Positions 17,319-26,881 of a stretch of DNA of 64,000 nucleotides are shown piece after piece; position 1 is the first letter of the stretch, and each line of letters opens with the position of its first letter. Made by a program: the position numbers and the translations under genes. Origin of the DNA: Salinisphaera sp002433465 (GTDB taxonomy: Bacteria; Pseudomonadota; Gammaproteobacteria; Nevskiales; Salinisphaeraceae); assembly GCF_040361435.1 (NCBI RefSeq), contig NZ_APNL01000018.1, forward strand, positions 11,557 through 75,556, written 5' to 3'. Under the pieces are notes generated by a model. It did no database searches, was not told where the DNA came from, and saw nothing but the letters and a program-made list of their open reading frames with translations.

Positions 17319-20315
17319 ATGGATGACGTTGCCGAACAGATCGAAATCACCGTAGACGGCCGGACCGTCTGGGCTCGACCCGGCCAGCTTCTGCCCGAGG
17401 CCTTGGACGGCACCGGCATCTATCTGCCGCATGTCTGCTATCACCCGAGCCTGGGGCCGTTGCAGACCTGCGATACCTGTTTCGTGGAGATCGACGGCAA
17501 CCTGGTGCGCGGCTGCAGCGTGGCGGTCAAGCCCGGCCTGGACGTGACCATTGAAAGCGATACCGCCCATGCCGCCCGCCACGAGGGCATCGACCGGATC
17601 GCCTCGAATCACGATCTGTACTGCTCGGTCTGCGACAACAACAACGGCAACTGTGAAGTGCACAACACCGTGCGCGACATGGAAGTGCCGGGTCAGCACT
17701 ACGAGTTCCGCGGCAAGCCCTACGAAAAGGACTACTCCAACCCGTTCTACATCTACGATCCGGATCAGTGCATCCTGTGCGGGCGTTGTGTGGAGGCCTG
17801 CCAGAACCTGCAGGTCAACGAAACCCTGTCGATCGACTGGAGCCGCGAGCGTCCGCGCGTGATCTGGGACGACGATATTCCGATCGAGGATTCCTCCTGT
17901 GTCTCCTGTGGCCATTGCGTGACGGTGTGCCCCTGCAACGCGCTGATGGAAAAGACCATGCTCGGCAACGTCGGGCCCATGACCGGGCTGTCGCCGCAGG
18001 CACGAGGGCGTTACCAGAAGCTCGGCCGCTCGGCCATCGACCTGGTCAAGGCCGCCGAACACACCACCGGCTTCGGGCCGATCTTCGCCGTCTCGGAAGT
18101 CGATGCGGCGATGCGCGAAACCGAGCTCAAGCGTACCAAGACGGTCTGCACGTACTGCGGCGTGGGCTGTTCGTTCGAGATGTGGACCCGGGGGCGAGAA
18201 CTGCTGAAGGTGCAGCCGCAGCCTGAAGCCCCGGCCAACGGTATTTCCACCTGTATCAAGGGCAAGTTCGGCTGGGGGCATATCAACAGCGAGCATCGCC
18301 TCACCAAGCCGCTGATCCGCGAAAACGGCGCCTTCCGCGAAGCCGAATGGGACGAGGCCTACGCGCTGATCGCCCGCCGCTTCAACGAAATTCGCGATGC
18401 CAACGGCCCGGATGCGCTGGCCTATATCGCCTCCTCCAAGTGCACCAACGAGGAAGGCTATCTGATGCAGAAGTTCGCCCGTGCGGTCATGGGCACGAAC
18501 AATATCGACAACTGCTCGCGCTATTGTCAGGCGCCGGCGACGGAAAGCCTGTGGCGTACCGTCGGCTACGGGGCCGATACCGGCTCCATCGCCGATCTGG
18601 CGTCCGCCGACCTGCTCATGATCGTCGGCTCGAACACTGCCGAAAGCCATCCGGTGATCGCCACCCGCTTCAAGCGGGCCAAGAAGCTGCGCGGCCAGAA
18701 GCATCTGGTCGCCGACCTGCGCAAGAACGAAATGGCCGAGCGCGCCGATCTGTTCGTCAAACCCCAGCCGGGCACGGACATGATCTGGCTGAACGCGATC
18801 GCCAAGCGCATCGTCGAGATGGACCGGGCCGACGCCGACTTCATCGAAAACCACGTCGAGAAATACGACGACTACGTCAAGAGCCTCGAACCGTTCACCA
18901 TGGAATTCGCCCGCGAGCGCTGTGGCCTGAGCCAGGACGAGCTCGACCGTATTCTGGATATGGTGCTCGAAGCCAAGACCATCTGCGGCGTCTGGGCCAT
19001 GGGCGTGACCCAGCACACCATGGGCGCGGATACCGCTACCGCGCTGTGCAACCTGCTGCTGTTGACCGGCAACATGGGCCGTTTCGCCACCGGCGGCTAC
19101 CCCATGCGCGGCCATAACAATGTGCAGGGCGCGAGCGACTTCGGCTGCATGCCGGGCCGCTTCCCCGGCTACGACTTCGTCACCGACGACACCGTGCGCG
19201 CCCGTTACGAGCAGGCCTGGGGCGTCGAGCTGACCACGCGCAAGGGCTTGAACAACCATGAAATGGTCACCCACATGCACGACGGCGACCTGAAGGCGCT
19301 GTATGTGGCTGGCGAAGACATGGGCATCGTCGATTCCGATGCGCTGCACGTGCAGTCCGCCTTCGAGAAGCTCGAATTCATGGTCGTACAGGACATGTTC
19401 TTCTCGCGTACCTGCGAATTCGCCGACGTGGTGCTGCCGGCCAGCCCCTCGGTGGAAAAGGAAGGCACCTTCACCAACACCGAACGCCGTATCCAGCGGC
19501 TGTACAAGGTGTTCGAGCCGCTCGGCGATTCCAAGCCGGACTGGCTCATTCATACCGAACTGGCCCGGGCGATGGGCGCGGACTGGAACTACAGCCACCC
19601 CAGCGAAATCATGCACGAAGCGGCTTCGATCGCCGACATGTTCGCAGGCGTGCACTACGACCGGCTGGAAGGCTTCAATTCCCAGCAGTGGCCGGTGGCC
19701 GCCGACGGCACCAGTGCGACCAATCTGTACTCGAACGGACAGTTCCATTTCGACAACGGCCTGGCCCGCTTCCATCCGGTGGCATGGACCGAGCCGACCG
19801 ATCAGCCCGACGACGAGTACGACCTGCATCTCAACAACGGTCGTCTGCTCGAGCATTTCCACGAAGGCAATCTCACCGACGAAACGGCCGGTATCGTGTT
19901 CAAGATTCCGGGCAGCTTCGTGGAAGTCTCGCCGGAACTGGCGGCCGAGCGCGGTATCAAGCCGGGCAGCATCGTACGGCTGGTCTCGCGCCGCGGTGCG
20001 ATCAAGGTGAGCGTGGAAGTCACCGATCGCGTGGCCGGCAAGCAGATGTACATGCCCATGCACGGCAAGAAGAACATCGAAGCGATCAACGTGCTCACCA
20101 GCTTCGAGTCGGACAAGGACACCGACACCCCGGCCTACAAGGAGCTGGCGGTGAAGATGGAAGTGCTCAGCGTCGACGGTCACGCACCGCTCAAGGCCAA
20201 CAACCAGCGCAACGCAACGCGGAACCCGGTGTCCGGTGTGCAGGTCAACGCCAAATGGAAGCGCGAAGACTACAAGCGTCCGCCCAAGGCGCGGCCGGCC
20301 GATAGCGGCCTTTAA
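17319..20315 (+). CDS. molybdenum formate dehydrogenase catalytic subunit (YjgC/ForC type)
   Basis: Cytoplasmic formate oxidase of 998 residues. Order: [2Fe-2S] domain (Cys40, 51, 54, 66), His/Cys cluster segment (H98, C102, C105, C112), two 4Fe-4S motifs (C151/154/157/161 and C194/197/200/204), then the Mo-bisMGD domain with its own 4Fe-4S site (C277, C280, C284, C312) and Mo-ligand Cys403. There is no Tat signal. The active-site stretch reads NCSRYCQAPA: the residue after the Mo-ligand Cys is Gln where classical formate dehydrogenases have His. As I recall, Bacillus YjgC and YrhE share this, and they also pair with a DUF1641 protein as here. The start at 17319 lies shortly after a GGAGA stretch. 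Electron acceptor unknown; no NADH-binding subunit is adjacent. Confidence 0.93.
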   Translation: MDDVAEQIEITVDGRTVWARPGQLLPEALDGTGIYLPHVCYHPSLGPLQTCDTCFVEIDGNLVRGCSVAVKPGLDVTIESDTAHAARHEGIDRIASNHDLYCSVCDNNNGNCEVHNTVRDMEVPGQHYEFRGKPYEKDYSNPFYIYDPDQCILCGRCVEACQNLQVNETLSIDWSRERPRVIWDDDIPIEDSSCVSCGHCVTVCPCNALMEKTMLGNVGPMTGLSPQARGRYQKLGRSAIDLVKAAEHTTGFGPIFAVSEVDAAMRETELKRTKTVCTYCGVGCSFEMWTRGRELLKVQPQPEAPANGISTCIKGKFGWGHINSEHRLTKPLIRENGAFREAEWDEAYALIARRFNEIRDANGPDALAYIASSKCTNEEGYLMQKFARAVMGTNNIDNCSRYCQAPATESLWRTVGYGADTGSIADLASADLLMIVGSNTAESHPVIATRFKRAKKLRGQKHLVADLRKNEMAERADLFVKPQPGTDMIWLNAIAKRIVEMDRADADFIENHVEKYDDYVKSLEPFTMEFARERCGLSQDELDRILDMVLEAKTICGVWAMGVTQHTMGADTATALCNLLLLTGNMGRFATGGYPMRGHNNVQGASDFGCMPGRFPGYDFVTDDTVRARYEQAWGVELTTRKGLNNHEMVTHMHDGDLKALYVAGEDMGIVDSDALHVQSAFEKLEFMVVQDMFFSRTCEFADVVLPASPSVEKEGTFTNTERRIQRLYKVFEPLGDSKPDWLIHTELARAMGADWNYSHPSEIMHEAASIADMFAGVHYDRLEGFNSQQWPVAADGTSATNLYSNGQFHFDNGLARFHPVAWTEPTDQPDDEYDLHLNNGRLLEHFHEGNLTDETAGIVFKIPGSFVEVSPELAAERGIKPGSIVRLVSRRGAIKVSVEVTDRVAGKQMYMPMHGKKNIEAINVLTSFESDKDTDTPAYKELAVKMEVLSVDGHAPLKANNQRNATRNPVSGVQVNAKWKREDYKRPPKARPADSGL

Positions 20316-20354
20316 TCACGTTCGTCTTCCCACAACGCTTTTTGGGACTTCGCC

Positions 20355-20861
20355 ATGGCAGAACAGATTCACTACCGGCCCGCCGAGGCCAAGCAGTATC
20401 GCCAGGACACGCTGGCCGAGTTCGAGCGTCTGGAAGGACGGGTCGCCGAGATCAACGGCCTGCTCGACGAGCTGTATGAATCCGGCGTGATCCGCTGGCT
20501 CAAGGATTTCGCCGGCGCGTTTCCGCAGATTTCCAGTATTGCCGTCGAAAGCATGAACACCCCACAGGGCCATGCCGGCATGCGCAATCTGCTGGTCGTC
20601 GCCCAGCAGCTGGGCAAGATCGACCCCGATCAGCTCGAGCGCACGTTCAATGCGGTCAATGCCGGCATGACCGAGGCCGCCAAACCGGTGAGCGACGATA
20701 CGCCCTACAACCCGCCGGGCGTGACCGGCGTGTTCAAGCTGCTGCACGACAAGGAGCTATGGGCCACGCTGTCGCCGCTGATTGCCGGCGCCAAAGCCTT
20801 TTCCCAGGCGCGGAAAGAGGATGGCAGCGAGCCGGGGAAAAAGGGCGACGCGGCCGAATAG
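20355..20861 (+). CDS. DUF1641 protein, formate dehydrogenase partner (YjgD/ForE type)
   Basis: 168-residue helical protein 39 bases downstream of the dehydrogenase, start ATG at 20355. The core follows the DUF1641 pattern (ELYESGVIRWLKDFAGAF, MRNLLVVAQQLGKIDPD and GVTGVFKLLHDKELW). In Bacillus the same pair (YjgC-YjgD, YrhE-YrhD) forms a two-component formate dehydrogenase recently named ForCE. By analogy this is the small partner that docks the catalytic subunit, perhaps at the membrane. It has no cofactor motif or membrane helix that I can see. It converges tail-to-tail with the next gene, nine bases apart. Confidence 0.85.
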   Translation: MAEQIHYRPAEAKQYRQDTLAEFERLEGRVAEINGLLDELYESGVIRWLKDFAGAFPQISSIAVESMNTPQGHAGMRNLLVVAQQLGKIDPDQLERTFNAVNAGMTEAAKPVSDDTPYNPPGVTGVFKLLHDKELWATLSPLIAGAKAFSQARKEDGSEPGKKGDAAE

Positions 20862-20870
20862 ATCGGCGCG

Positions 20871-21827
20871 TTAGGCCGTCGCGATCATGCCCAGCGCGCT
20901 GAGCATGAAAACGCCCGCGGTGATGGTCGCACTCGCGGCCAGGGTGGTCACCGCCACGATGTTGGCGGCCAGCCGCGCATTGCCGCCCATGGCCTGCACC
21001 ATGATGAAGCTGGCCGCGGCGGTAGGCGCGGCGAAGTACAGGAACAGCAGGCCCAGTTCCCGCCCTTCGAAACCGCACAGCCAGCCCAGCGCGGTCGCCA
21101 GGGCAGGGAACACGACCATCTTGATCGCGGCCGCCGAAAAGGCGATGCCGCGGGCTTCGTAAAGCGCGCCCAGCGACAGCGTGCCGCCGATACAGATCAG
21201 CGCCAGCGGCAGGGGCAGACGGGCGAAGTATTCGCCCGAGGTCATGATCCATTCGGGAATAGGCAGCCCGGCCGCGGCCACCGGTATGGCCACCAGCGTG
21301 CCAATGATCAACGGGTTGGTGATGATGCCCCGGCTGATGCTGCGCCAATCGGCCTTCTGGTCGGGCTGGTACCAGGCCAGAATGACCACCGAAAACACGT
21401 TGTAGAGCAGAATCACCAGGCCGACGAGAATGCCGCCGGCGGAGAGCCCGAAATCGCCGTACATGCTGGCCGCCAGAGCCAGGCCGACGATGCCGCAGTT
21501 GCCGCGAAACGCACCCTGCACATATACGCCGCGCTCGATTCTCTCGACCCGCCATATCGCCCACAGCCAGGTCAGGCCGAAGCAGGCCAGCGTCGCCGCC
21601 GCGAAGTAGAGCATCAGTCCCGGCAGCAGGGCCTGGGACAGATCGGCTTTGACGATACTGATGAACACCAGCGTGGGCATGCTGCCCTTGAATACCAGCG
21701 TCGAGGCGGTATTGATGAAGGCGTCGTCGATCCAGCCCGCGCGCTTCAGGCCAATGCCGAGAAAGACCATCGAGAACACCGGCAGGGTGACGTTGAGGGT
21801 CTGAACGAATACAGCGAAAAGATCCAT
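20871..21827 (-). CDS. AEC-family transporter (auxin efflux carrier fold)
   Basis: 318-residue membrane protein with about ten hydrophobic helices and the AEC internal two-fold pattern: N-terminal LPVFSMVFLGIGLKRAG, FRGNCGIVGLALA in helix 4 and APTAAASFIMVQAMGGN in the C-terminal half. Bacterial relatives transport organic acids such as malate or malonate. Start at 21827 is the first Met that begins the hydrophobic N-terminus; the open frame upstream runs antisense to fdhD. It interrupts the plus-strand formate island; whether its substrate is part of that pathway is unknown. Confidence 0.88.
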   Translation of the reverse strand: MDLFAVFVQTLNVTLPVFSMVFLGIGLKRAGWIDDAFINTASTLVFKGSMPTLVFISIVKADLSQALLPGLMLYFAAATLACFGLTWLWAIWRVERIERGVYVQGAFRGNCGIVGLALAASMYGDFGLSAGGILVGLVILLYNVFSVVILAWYQPDQKADWRSISRGIITNPLIIGTLVAIPVAAAGLPIPEWIMTSGEYFARLPLPLALICIGGTLSLGALYEARGIAFSAAAIKMVVFPALATALGWLCGFEGRELGLLFLYFAAPTAAASFIMVQAMGGNARLAANIVAVTTLAASATITAGVFMLSALGMIATA

Positions 21828-21974
21828 GACGAGATCGCGCGTGCGCAGAGAATTAATAAGGTTGCATGCGCCGTGCCGTACTGTGTTCGCCGTGGGGCGA
21901 GCCGGGCTGCGCGCGTGCAGAATACACAGATTCGAACTGGCACGCGGCCCGGCGGTTGCCCAGGACCGACTGCG

Positions 21975-22841
21975 ATGGGTTACCGTGGGACGATGAGCGT
22001 CGATGATGCCGCCCCCGCCAGCACAGCCGAGCCCAGCGCGGCGCGCCAGGCCGTGCGCATTCATGCCTACTCGCGCGACGGCTTTGTAAGCCGCGACGAC
22101 ACGCTGGCCGTCGAACGCGCGCTGGAAATCCATGTCGCCGGCGCCGAGCCGCTGATTACCATGCGCACCCCGGGCGCCGATGCCGAACTCGCGGCCGGCC
22201 TCATGCACGGCGAGGGCGTGATCCGCTCGCGTGAAGACATCGTCTATCTGCGTGCGGCCCCGGGCGAGGCCGACGTGATACGTCTCATGCTCAAGCCCGA
22301 GGCCCGCGCGCGCCTGGATCGGGTCGAACGCAATACGCTGGCCACCAGCGCCTGCGGCGTCTGCGGCAAGCCGAGCTTCTCGCCGCCCCGGCCGGCCGAG
22401 CATTCGCCCAGCGCCGCCGGCCCGGGGCAGGTCGCGCCGGATCTGTTACTGGGCCTGCCGGATCGGCTGCGCGCCGAGCAGGGCGTGTTTGAATCCACCG
22501 GCGGTATTCATGCGGCCGGGCTGTTCGATGCCCGGGGCCGGCTGTTGGCGGTGCGTGAAGACGTCGGCCGCCACAACGCGCTCGACAAGCTCATCGGTCG
22601 GGCGCTGCTCGATGATCGCCTGCCGTTATCCGACTGCATCGTCATGCTCTCGGGGCGCGCCAGCTACGAGCTGCTGCAGAAGAGCGTGATGGCCGGCGTG
22701 CCGATCGTGTGCGCGGTATCCGCGCCCAGCAGCTATGCGGTTGCGCTGGCCGAGCAGTTCAGCGTGACGCTGGTGGGATTCCTGAGAGGCGATCGCTTCA
22801 ACGTGTATACCCACCCCGAGCGCGTTTGCGGCGCGAGCTAG
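21975..22841 (+). CDS. fdhD: formate dehydrogenase accessory sulfurtransferase
   Basis: FdhD carries sulfur from the cysteine desulfurase to the Mo-bisMGD cofactor, a step formate dehydrogenases need for activity. The product is 288 residues. It shows the mobile-loop CGVCGK motif with the two essential cysteines, the TGGIHAAGLFD strand, EDVGRHNALDKLIG and a closing SGRASYELLQKSVMAGVP. ATG 21975 has AGGA nine bases upstream; an ATG at 21993 is an alternative with poor spacing. It lies 1.1 kb from the dehydrogenase operon, and its presence supports that enzyme being functional. Confidence 0.94.
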   Translation: MGYRGTMSVDDAAPASTAEPSAARQAVRIHAYSRDGFVSRDDTLAVERALEIHVAGAEPLITMRTPGADAELAAGLMHGEGVIRSREDIVYLRAAPGEADVIRLMLKPEARARLDRVERNTLATSACGVCGKPSFSPPRPAEHSPSAAGPGQVAPDLLLGLPDRLRAEQGVFESTGGIHAAGLFDARGRLLAVREDVGRHNALDKLIGRALLDDRLPLSDCIVMLSGRASYELLQKSVMAGVPIVCAVSAPSSYAVALAEQFSVTLVGFLRGDRFNVYTHPERVCGAS

Positions 22842-22974
22842 CCGCGCGAGGGCTTCGTCTGCGTGGCCGATGCCACCATGGCCTAATTGTCGGCCCCGAG
22901 GGCCTCTGGTATTTCTGGCGCTTTACCGGCATGCAGGTGCCGGCCACGAACAAAGATTGAACAGGGAAAGCGAT

Positions 22975-24072
22975 ATGGCCACTAAACACCGGCTGTGGGT
23001 TGCAGGCATTGCCTGCATGGGTTTGCTGCTCGCCGGCTGCGGCAACGGCGACGAGGCCGGCCAGACCGATGCGACCAGCTCGACCGAAAGCACGGGCAGC
23101 GAACCGGTGAGCCTCATCTTTGGTACCGGCGGCACCTCGGGCAGCTATTATCCGATTGGCGGCGCGCTCAAGCGGGTGTTCGAGGACAGCGACCGCATCG
23201 ACCAGGTGCAGGTGGTATCGACCGGCGCGTCGGTCCAGAACATCAACAATATCGAGGACGGCACCAATCAGCTCGCAATCGTGATGAGCGATGTCGCCTA
23301 CGACGCCATCAACGGCCAGGGCCAGTTCGAAGGCCGTACCGCCGATATCAAGACCATTGCCGGACTCTATCCGAACGTGGTGCAGGTGGTGGCCACCGCC
23401 AATAGCGGCATCCAGAGCGTGGCCGACATGAAAGGCAAGCGTATCGGCGTGGGCAAGGTCGGCTCCGGCGTCGAACAAAGCGCCCAGAAGGTTCTGGAAG
23501 CGGCCGGCATGAGCTATGACGACCTCGCCCGCGTCAGCCATACCGGCTATGCCGACAGCGTGACCGAAATGAGCAACGGCAATCTGGATGCCGCCTTCTT
23601 CACCTCCGGCGTGCCCAATTCCAGCATCACCGGGCTGATGCAGAACACCGACGTCAATTTCGTCAACGTCGACGGGGACACGGCCGCTACGCTGCTCGAC
23701 AAGTATCCCTACTACGAAACCTATGAGATCCCGGCCGGCGCGCCCGAGCGTTACGACCTCGACACCGCCGTCAACACGGTCGCCATCCGCAACCTGCTGA
23801 TCGCACCGGCTTCGATGTCGGACGACGTCAGCCGCGAGCTGGCCCAGCGTTTCTACGATTATCTGGGCACCGACAAGGTCTCGGTCGGCGCGCTCAAGCA
23901 GTTCGATCGCGCGCGCATGGGCCAGGATGTGGTCGTGCCGCTGGCTGCCGGCGCGCAGTCGTTCTACGACAGCCTCAACGGCGAAACCGGCAGCGGCGCC
24001 TCGGGCGATGACGAAACGAGCGGCGATACGGATCAAGCGAGCCCGGACGACACCGAGACCGATGCCAGCTAG
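22975..24072 (+). CDS. TAXI-family TRAP transporter solute-binding lipoprotein
   Basis: 365 residues with a lipoprotein signal (lipobox LAGC, Cys22). The mature part starts as the TAXI family does (LIFGTGGTSGSYYPIGGALKR) and continues with STGASVQNINNI and ADMKGKRIGVGKVGSGVEQ. It captures an organic anion outside the cytoplasmic membrane and delivers it to the fused permease two genes downstream. The Ser/Thr/Asp-rich acidic tail of about 25 residues after residue 340 is unusual and may reflect a salty habitat. ATG at 22975 with AGGGA upstream. First gene of a three-gene operon. Confidence 0.93.
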   Translation: MATKHRLWVAGIACMGLLLAGCGNGDEAGQTDATSSTESTGSEPVSLIFGTGGTSGSYYPIGGALKRVFEDSDRIDQVQVVSTGASVQNINNIEDGTNQLAIVMSDVAYDAINGQGQFEGRTADIKTIAGLYPNVVQVVATANSGIQSVADMKGKRIGVGKVGSGVEQSAQKVLEAAGMSYDDLARVSHTGYADSVTEMSNGNLDAAFFTSGVPNSSITGLMQNTDVNFVNVDGDTAATLLDKYPYYETYEIPAGAPERYDLDTAVNTVAIRNLLIAPASMSDDVSRELAQRFYDYLGTDKVSVGALKQFDRARMGQDVVVPLAAGAQSFYDSLNGETGSGASGDDETSGDTDQASPDDTETDAS

Positions 24073-24087
24073 CCGCTAGCGCAGCCC

Positions 24088-24609
24088 GTGACGCATTTTC
24101 GTGCCGGCGCTTTCGGCGTCTGCGCGGCGTTTTTGCTCGCGCTCGCGGGCCTGGCCGGCTGGCCGCGGACCTGGCTTGTGGTGCGTGATGCCCAAGGGCT
24201 GCGCTATGCGTTTGTCGTACAGCAGCAGCCGCGTTTCTCGCTGGCCTGGACCCATTCGGTAGAAAAAGAGAACTGGGTCGAGACGTTTCGTATCGACCAC
24301 GGATCGATCGCACTGGTATCGACCCGGTTCAAGACGTTCGGTGCCGGTGTGCCCGACCATGCCGGGCACGAAACGCGCCTGGAGAACGGCTGGGTGGTGA
24401 TGGATGGCATCGATCGTATAGTCGATCCGTTGGCGGTACAGGCGGCCGCCGCCGAGCGTTACCGTATGCGCTACGGCGGCCGCTGGTTCGCCCTGTCGAG
24501 GCCCGGCGAGGCGCCGATTCTGACGTTTGCGGTACGCCGGGCGCCCGTTATCGCCATGTGGCGCGGTATGGTCGGTGCATGGCGTGCCCCGGATACAGGA
24601 AAGCCATGA
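24088..24609 (+). CDS. DUF1850 protein of TAXI-TRAP operon
   Basis: 173 residues, GTG start 16 bases after the binding-protein gene. One N-terminal hydrophobic segment (FGVCAAFLLALAGLAGW), then a beta-rich domain with the conserved WTHSVEKENWVE and the FKTFGAGVPDHAG stretch. DUF1850 members are encoded almost only next to TAXI-type TRAP permeases, and their role in transport is not established. The stop overlaps the permease start by four bases, indicating translational coupling. Confidence 0.88.
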   Translation: MTHFRAGAFGVCAAFLLALAGLAGWPRTWLVVRDAQGLRYAFVVQQQPRFSLAWTHSVEKENWVETFRIDHGSIALVSTRFKTFGAGVPDHAGHETRLENGWVVMDGIDRIVDPLAVQAAAAERYRMRYGGRWFALSRPGEAPILTFAVRRAPVIAMWRGMVGAWRAPDTGKP

Positions 24610-26789
24610 ATCAAGCCAAGCAAGCGTCCGACGCGGTCGAACCAGCCGTCGCCGACCCGGAAACATTGGAAAAATACGACCGCGAAAGCCGGGTACGCCA
24701 CGCGCTGCCCCGGCGGGTGATGCAGTTCGTCACCGTACTTTGCGTGCTGCTGGCGCTGTTTCATCTGTATACCTCGTTTTCCGGGCCGCTGGTGGACGTG
24801 GTTCAACGCAGCATTCATCTGTACGTGCTGCTCGGGCTGACCTTCGTGCTCTACCCCTGGGCCATGCGCGGCGCGCGCGATCGCGTGGCCGTGGGCGACG
24901 TGATTCTGGCCGTGGCTGCCTTTGCCATTGGTCTGTACATGGTGTGGTCGGCCGACCGGGTCATCGCCTCGGCCGGGCGGATCAATACGCTGGACATGAT
25001 CGTGGGGCTGGCCGCGCTTGCCCTGGTCATCGACGCTGCCCGGCGCGTGACCGGCTGGGGGCTGCCGGGGCTGGCCATCGTGTTCCTCGTCTATGGCTTC
25101 TACGCCAAGCTGTCGTTCTATCCGCAGCTGACCGAATCCATCGTGCTCGCGAGCACGCGCCAGATCGTGTCGCACTTGGTGTATATCACCGAAGGCCTGC
25201 TGGGCACGGCGATCGCGGTGTCGGCGAGCTATATCATTCTGTTCATTCTGTTCGGTGCGTTTCTGGTCAAGTCCGGCCTGGGGCGGCTGTTCAACGATCT
25301 GGCCCTGGCCCTGGCCGGGCCGAGTCGCGGCGGGCCGGCCAAGGTCGCCGTCATCGCCAGCGGTTTTCTCGGCTCGATCAACGGCTCGGCGATCGCCAAC
25401 GTGGTGACCACCGGCGCGTTCACCATTCCGTTGATGAAGCGCACCGGCTATCGCGCCAACTTCGCCGGCGCGGTGGAGGCCGCAGCCAGCGTGGGCGGCC
25501 AGATCCTGCCGCCGATCATGGGCGCGGCCGCCTTCATCATGGCCGAGGTGCTGTCGGTGCCTTATACCCAGGTCATGCTGGCCGGCATTATCCCGGCGCT
25601 GCTGTTCTATCTGGGCATTCTGTTTCAGGTGCACCTGCGGGCGCTGCGCAACGGCCTGGAAGGCATTCCGCGTTCCGAGCTCACGCCGCTGAAAAGCGTC
25701 CTGCTCGAACGCGGCCATCTGCTGCTGCCCATGGTCGTATTGCTGTGGCTGATCTTCGACGGCCGTGCGCCGTTCTTTGCTGCCTTCTGGTCGATCGCAG
25801 CCACGATTCTGATCTGCGGCACGCGCAATCTGGTGCTGGGTCTGGCGGCGGTGCTGGTCGCCCTCGTGTTCGAGCCGCAAATCTGGGCGCTGATCGAATC
25901 GCGGCCGTTGCCCGGCCTGCCGGCCTCGCGGTTATGGCTGTTCGCCATCATCGCGGTGCCCATGGCCATTAACGCGATCCGCAGCCAGCTGAAGCTCGAA
26001 TCGGAGGTCATGAATCTGGCCGATTGTCGCGATGCCATGACCGAGGGCGTACGCAACTCGATCCCGGTGGCGATCGCCTGTGCGGCGGTGGGGATTGTGG
26101 TGGGCGTGGCCACGCTCACCGGCATCGCGCTGGATGCCGCCGATGCGGTGGTCAACCTCGGCCAGGCCATTCCGTCGGACATGCTGCGCCTGCTGGTGAC
26201 GCTGGCGCTGACCATGGGCGCGTCGATCGTGCTGGGCATGGGCCTGCCCAGCATTCCCTGCTACATCATCACCTCGACCATGGCCGCGCCGATTCTGCTC
26301 AACCTGCCGCTGTTCCGCGAGCTGGCCGGCTCGAACGATACGGCCGTGTTCGTGGCCCATATGTTCGTGTTCTATTTCGGCATCTTCGCCAATCTCACCC
26401 CGCCGGTGGCGCTTGCGGCCTATGCCGGTGCCGGTATTTCCGGCGGCTCGCCCAACGCGACCGGCGTCCAGGCCATGAAGCTGGCGATTGCCGGCTTCGT
26501 CGTGCCCTATATGTTCGTGTTCGCCCACAGCATGCTCATGATCGATGCCACCTGGCTGAATGTGGCTACGGTAGCGGTCACTGGTGTGGTCGGCGTGGGG
26601 CTGCTCGCCGTCGCGGTGGAAGGCTATCTGCGCCGGCCGCTGGGGGCGCCGTGGCGCGTGCTTGCCCTGTTGGGCGCGCTCGCGCTCATCTACCCCGGCT
26701 GGGTTAGCGATGGCATAGGGGGGGCGATCGTGCTGGCCTTGTTCACGATCGGCGGTGCCGGCCAGAGCCGCGGCACGCTATCCGGCTAA
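24606..26789 (+). CDS. TRAP transporter fused permease (DctQM, TAXI type)
   Basis: 727-residue membrane protein in which the small four-helix DctQ-like part is fused to the large DctM-like part. Features include the N-terminal cytoplasmic stretch, SGFLGSINGSAIANVVTTG and VEAAASVGGQILPPIMGAAAF typical of DctM, and a late repeat with GMGLPSIPCYIITSTMAAP and NLTPPVALAAYAGAGISG. It uses a sodium or proton gradient to import the ligand presented by the upstream lipoprotein. The ATG at 24606 overlaps the DUF1850 stop. Substrate unknown; TAXI systems are linked to dicarboxylates and glutamate. Confidence 0.94.
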   Translation: MNQAKQASDAVEPAVADPETLEKYDRESRVRHALPRRVMQFVTVLCVLLALFHLYTSFSGPLVDVVQRSIHLYVLLGLTFVLYPWAMRGARDRVAVGDVILAVAAFAIGLYMVWSADRVIASAGRINTLDMIVGLAALALVIDAARRVTGWGLPGLAIVFLVYGFYAKLSFYPQLTESIVLASTRQIVSHLVYITEGLLGTAIAVSASYIILFILFGAFLVKSGLGRLFNDLALALAGPSRGGPAKVAVIASGFLGSINGSAIANVVTTGAFTIPLMKRTGYRANFAGAVEAAASVGGQILPPIMGAAAFIMAEVLSVPYTQVMLAGIIPALLFYLGILFQVHLRALRNGLEGIPRSELTPLKSVLLERGHLLLPMVVLLWLIFDGRAPFFAAFWSIAATILICGTRNLVLGLAAVLVALVFEPQIWALIESRPLPGLPASRLWLFAIIAVPMAINAIRSQLKLESEVMNLADCRDAMTEGVRNSIPVAIACAAVGIVVGVATLTGIALDAADAVVNLGQAIPSDMLRLLVTLALTMGASIVLGMGLPSIPCYIITSTMAAPILLNLPLFRELAGSNDTAVFVAHMFVFYFGIFANLTPPVALAAYAGAGISGGSPNATGVQAMKLAIAGFVVPYMFVFAHSMLMIDATWLNVATVAVTGVVGVGLLAVAVEGYLRRPLGAPWRVLALLGALALIYPGWVSDGIGGAIVLALFTIGGAGQSRGTLSG

Positions 26790-26881
26790 CCCCGCGGCAC
26801 GACTCCGCAAACAACCTGATTCGGTCATCGCCACGGCCTGTTAGGCTGCGCCGAATCACTCAATACGACCGTAATGACGCT

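Noticed and set aside
14958..20183. A 1741-codon open frame on the minus strand
   Set aside because: It runs antisense through moeA, the OFA transporter and the formate dehydrogenase, all of which have clear family motifs. Its translation is low-complexity, His/Gly/Arg-rich and lacks any domain. Long antisense frames are expected at this GC content.
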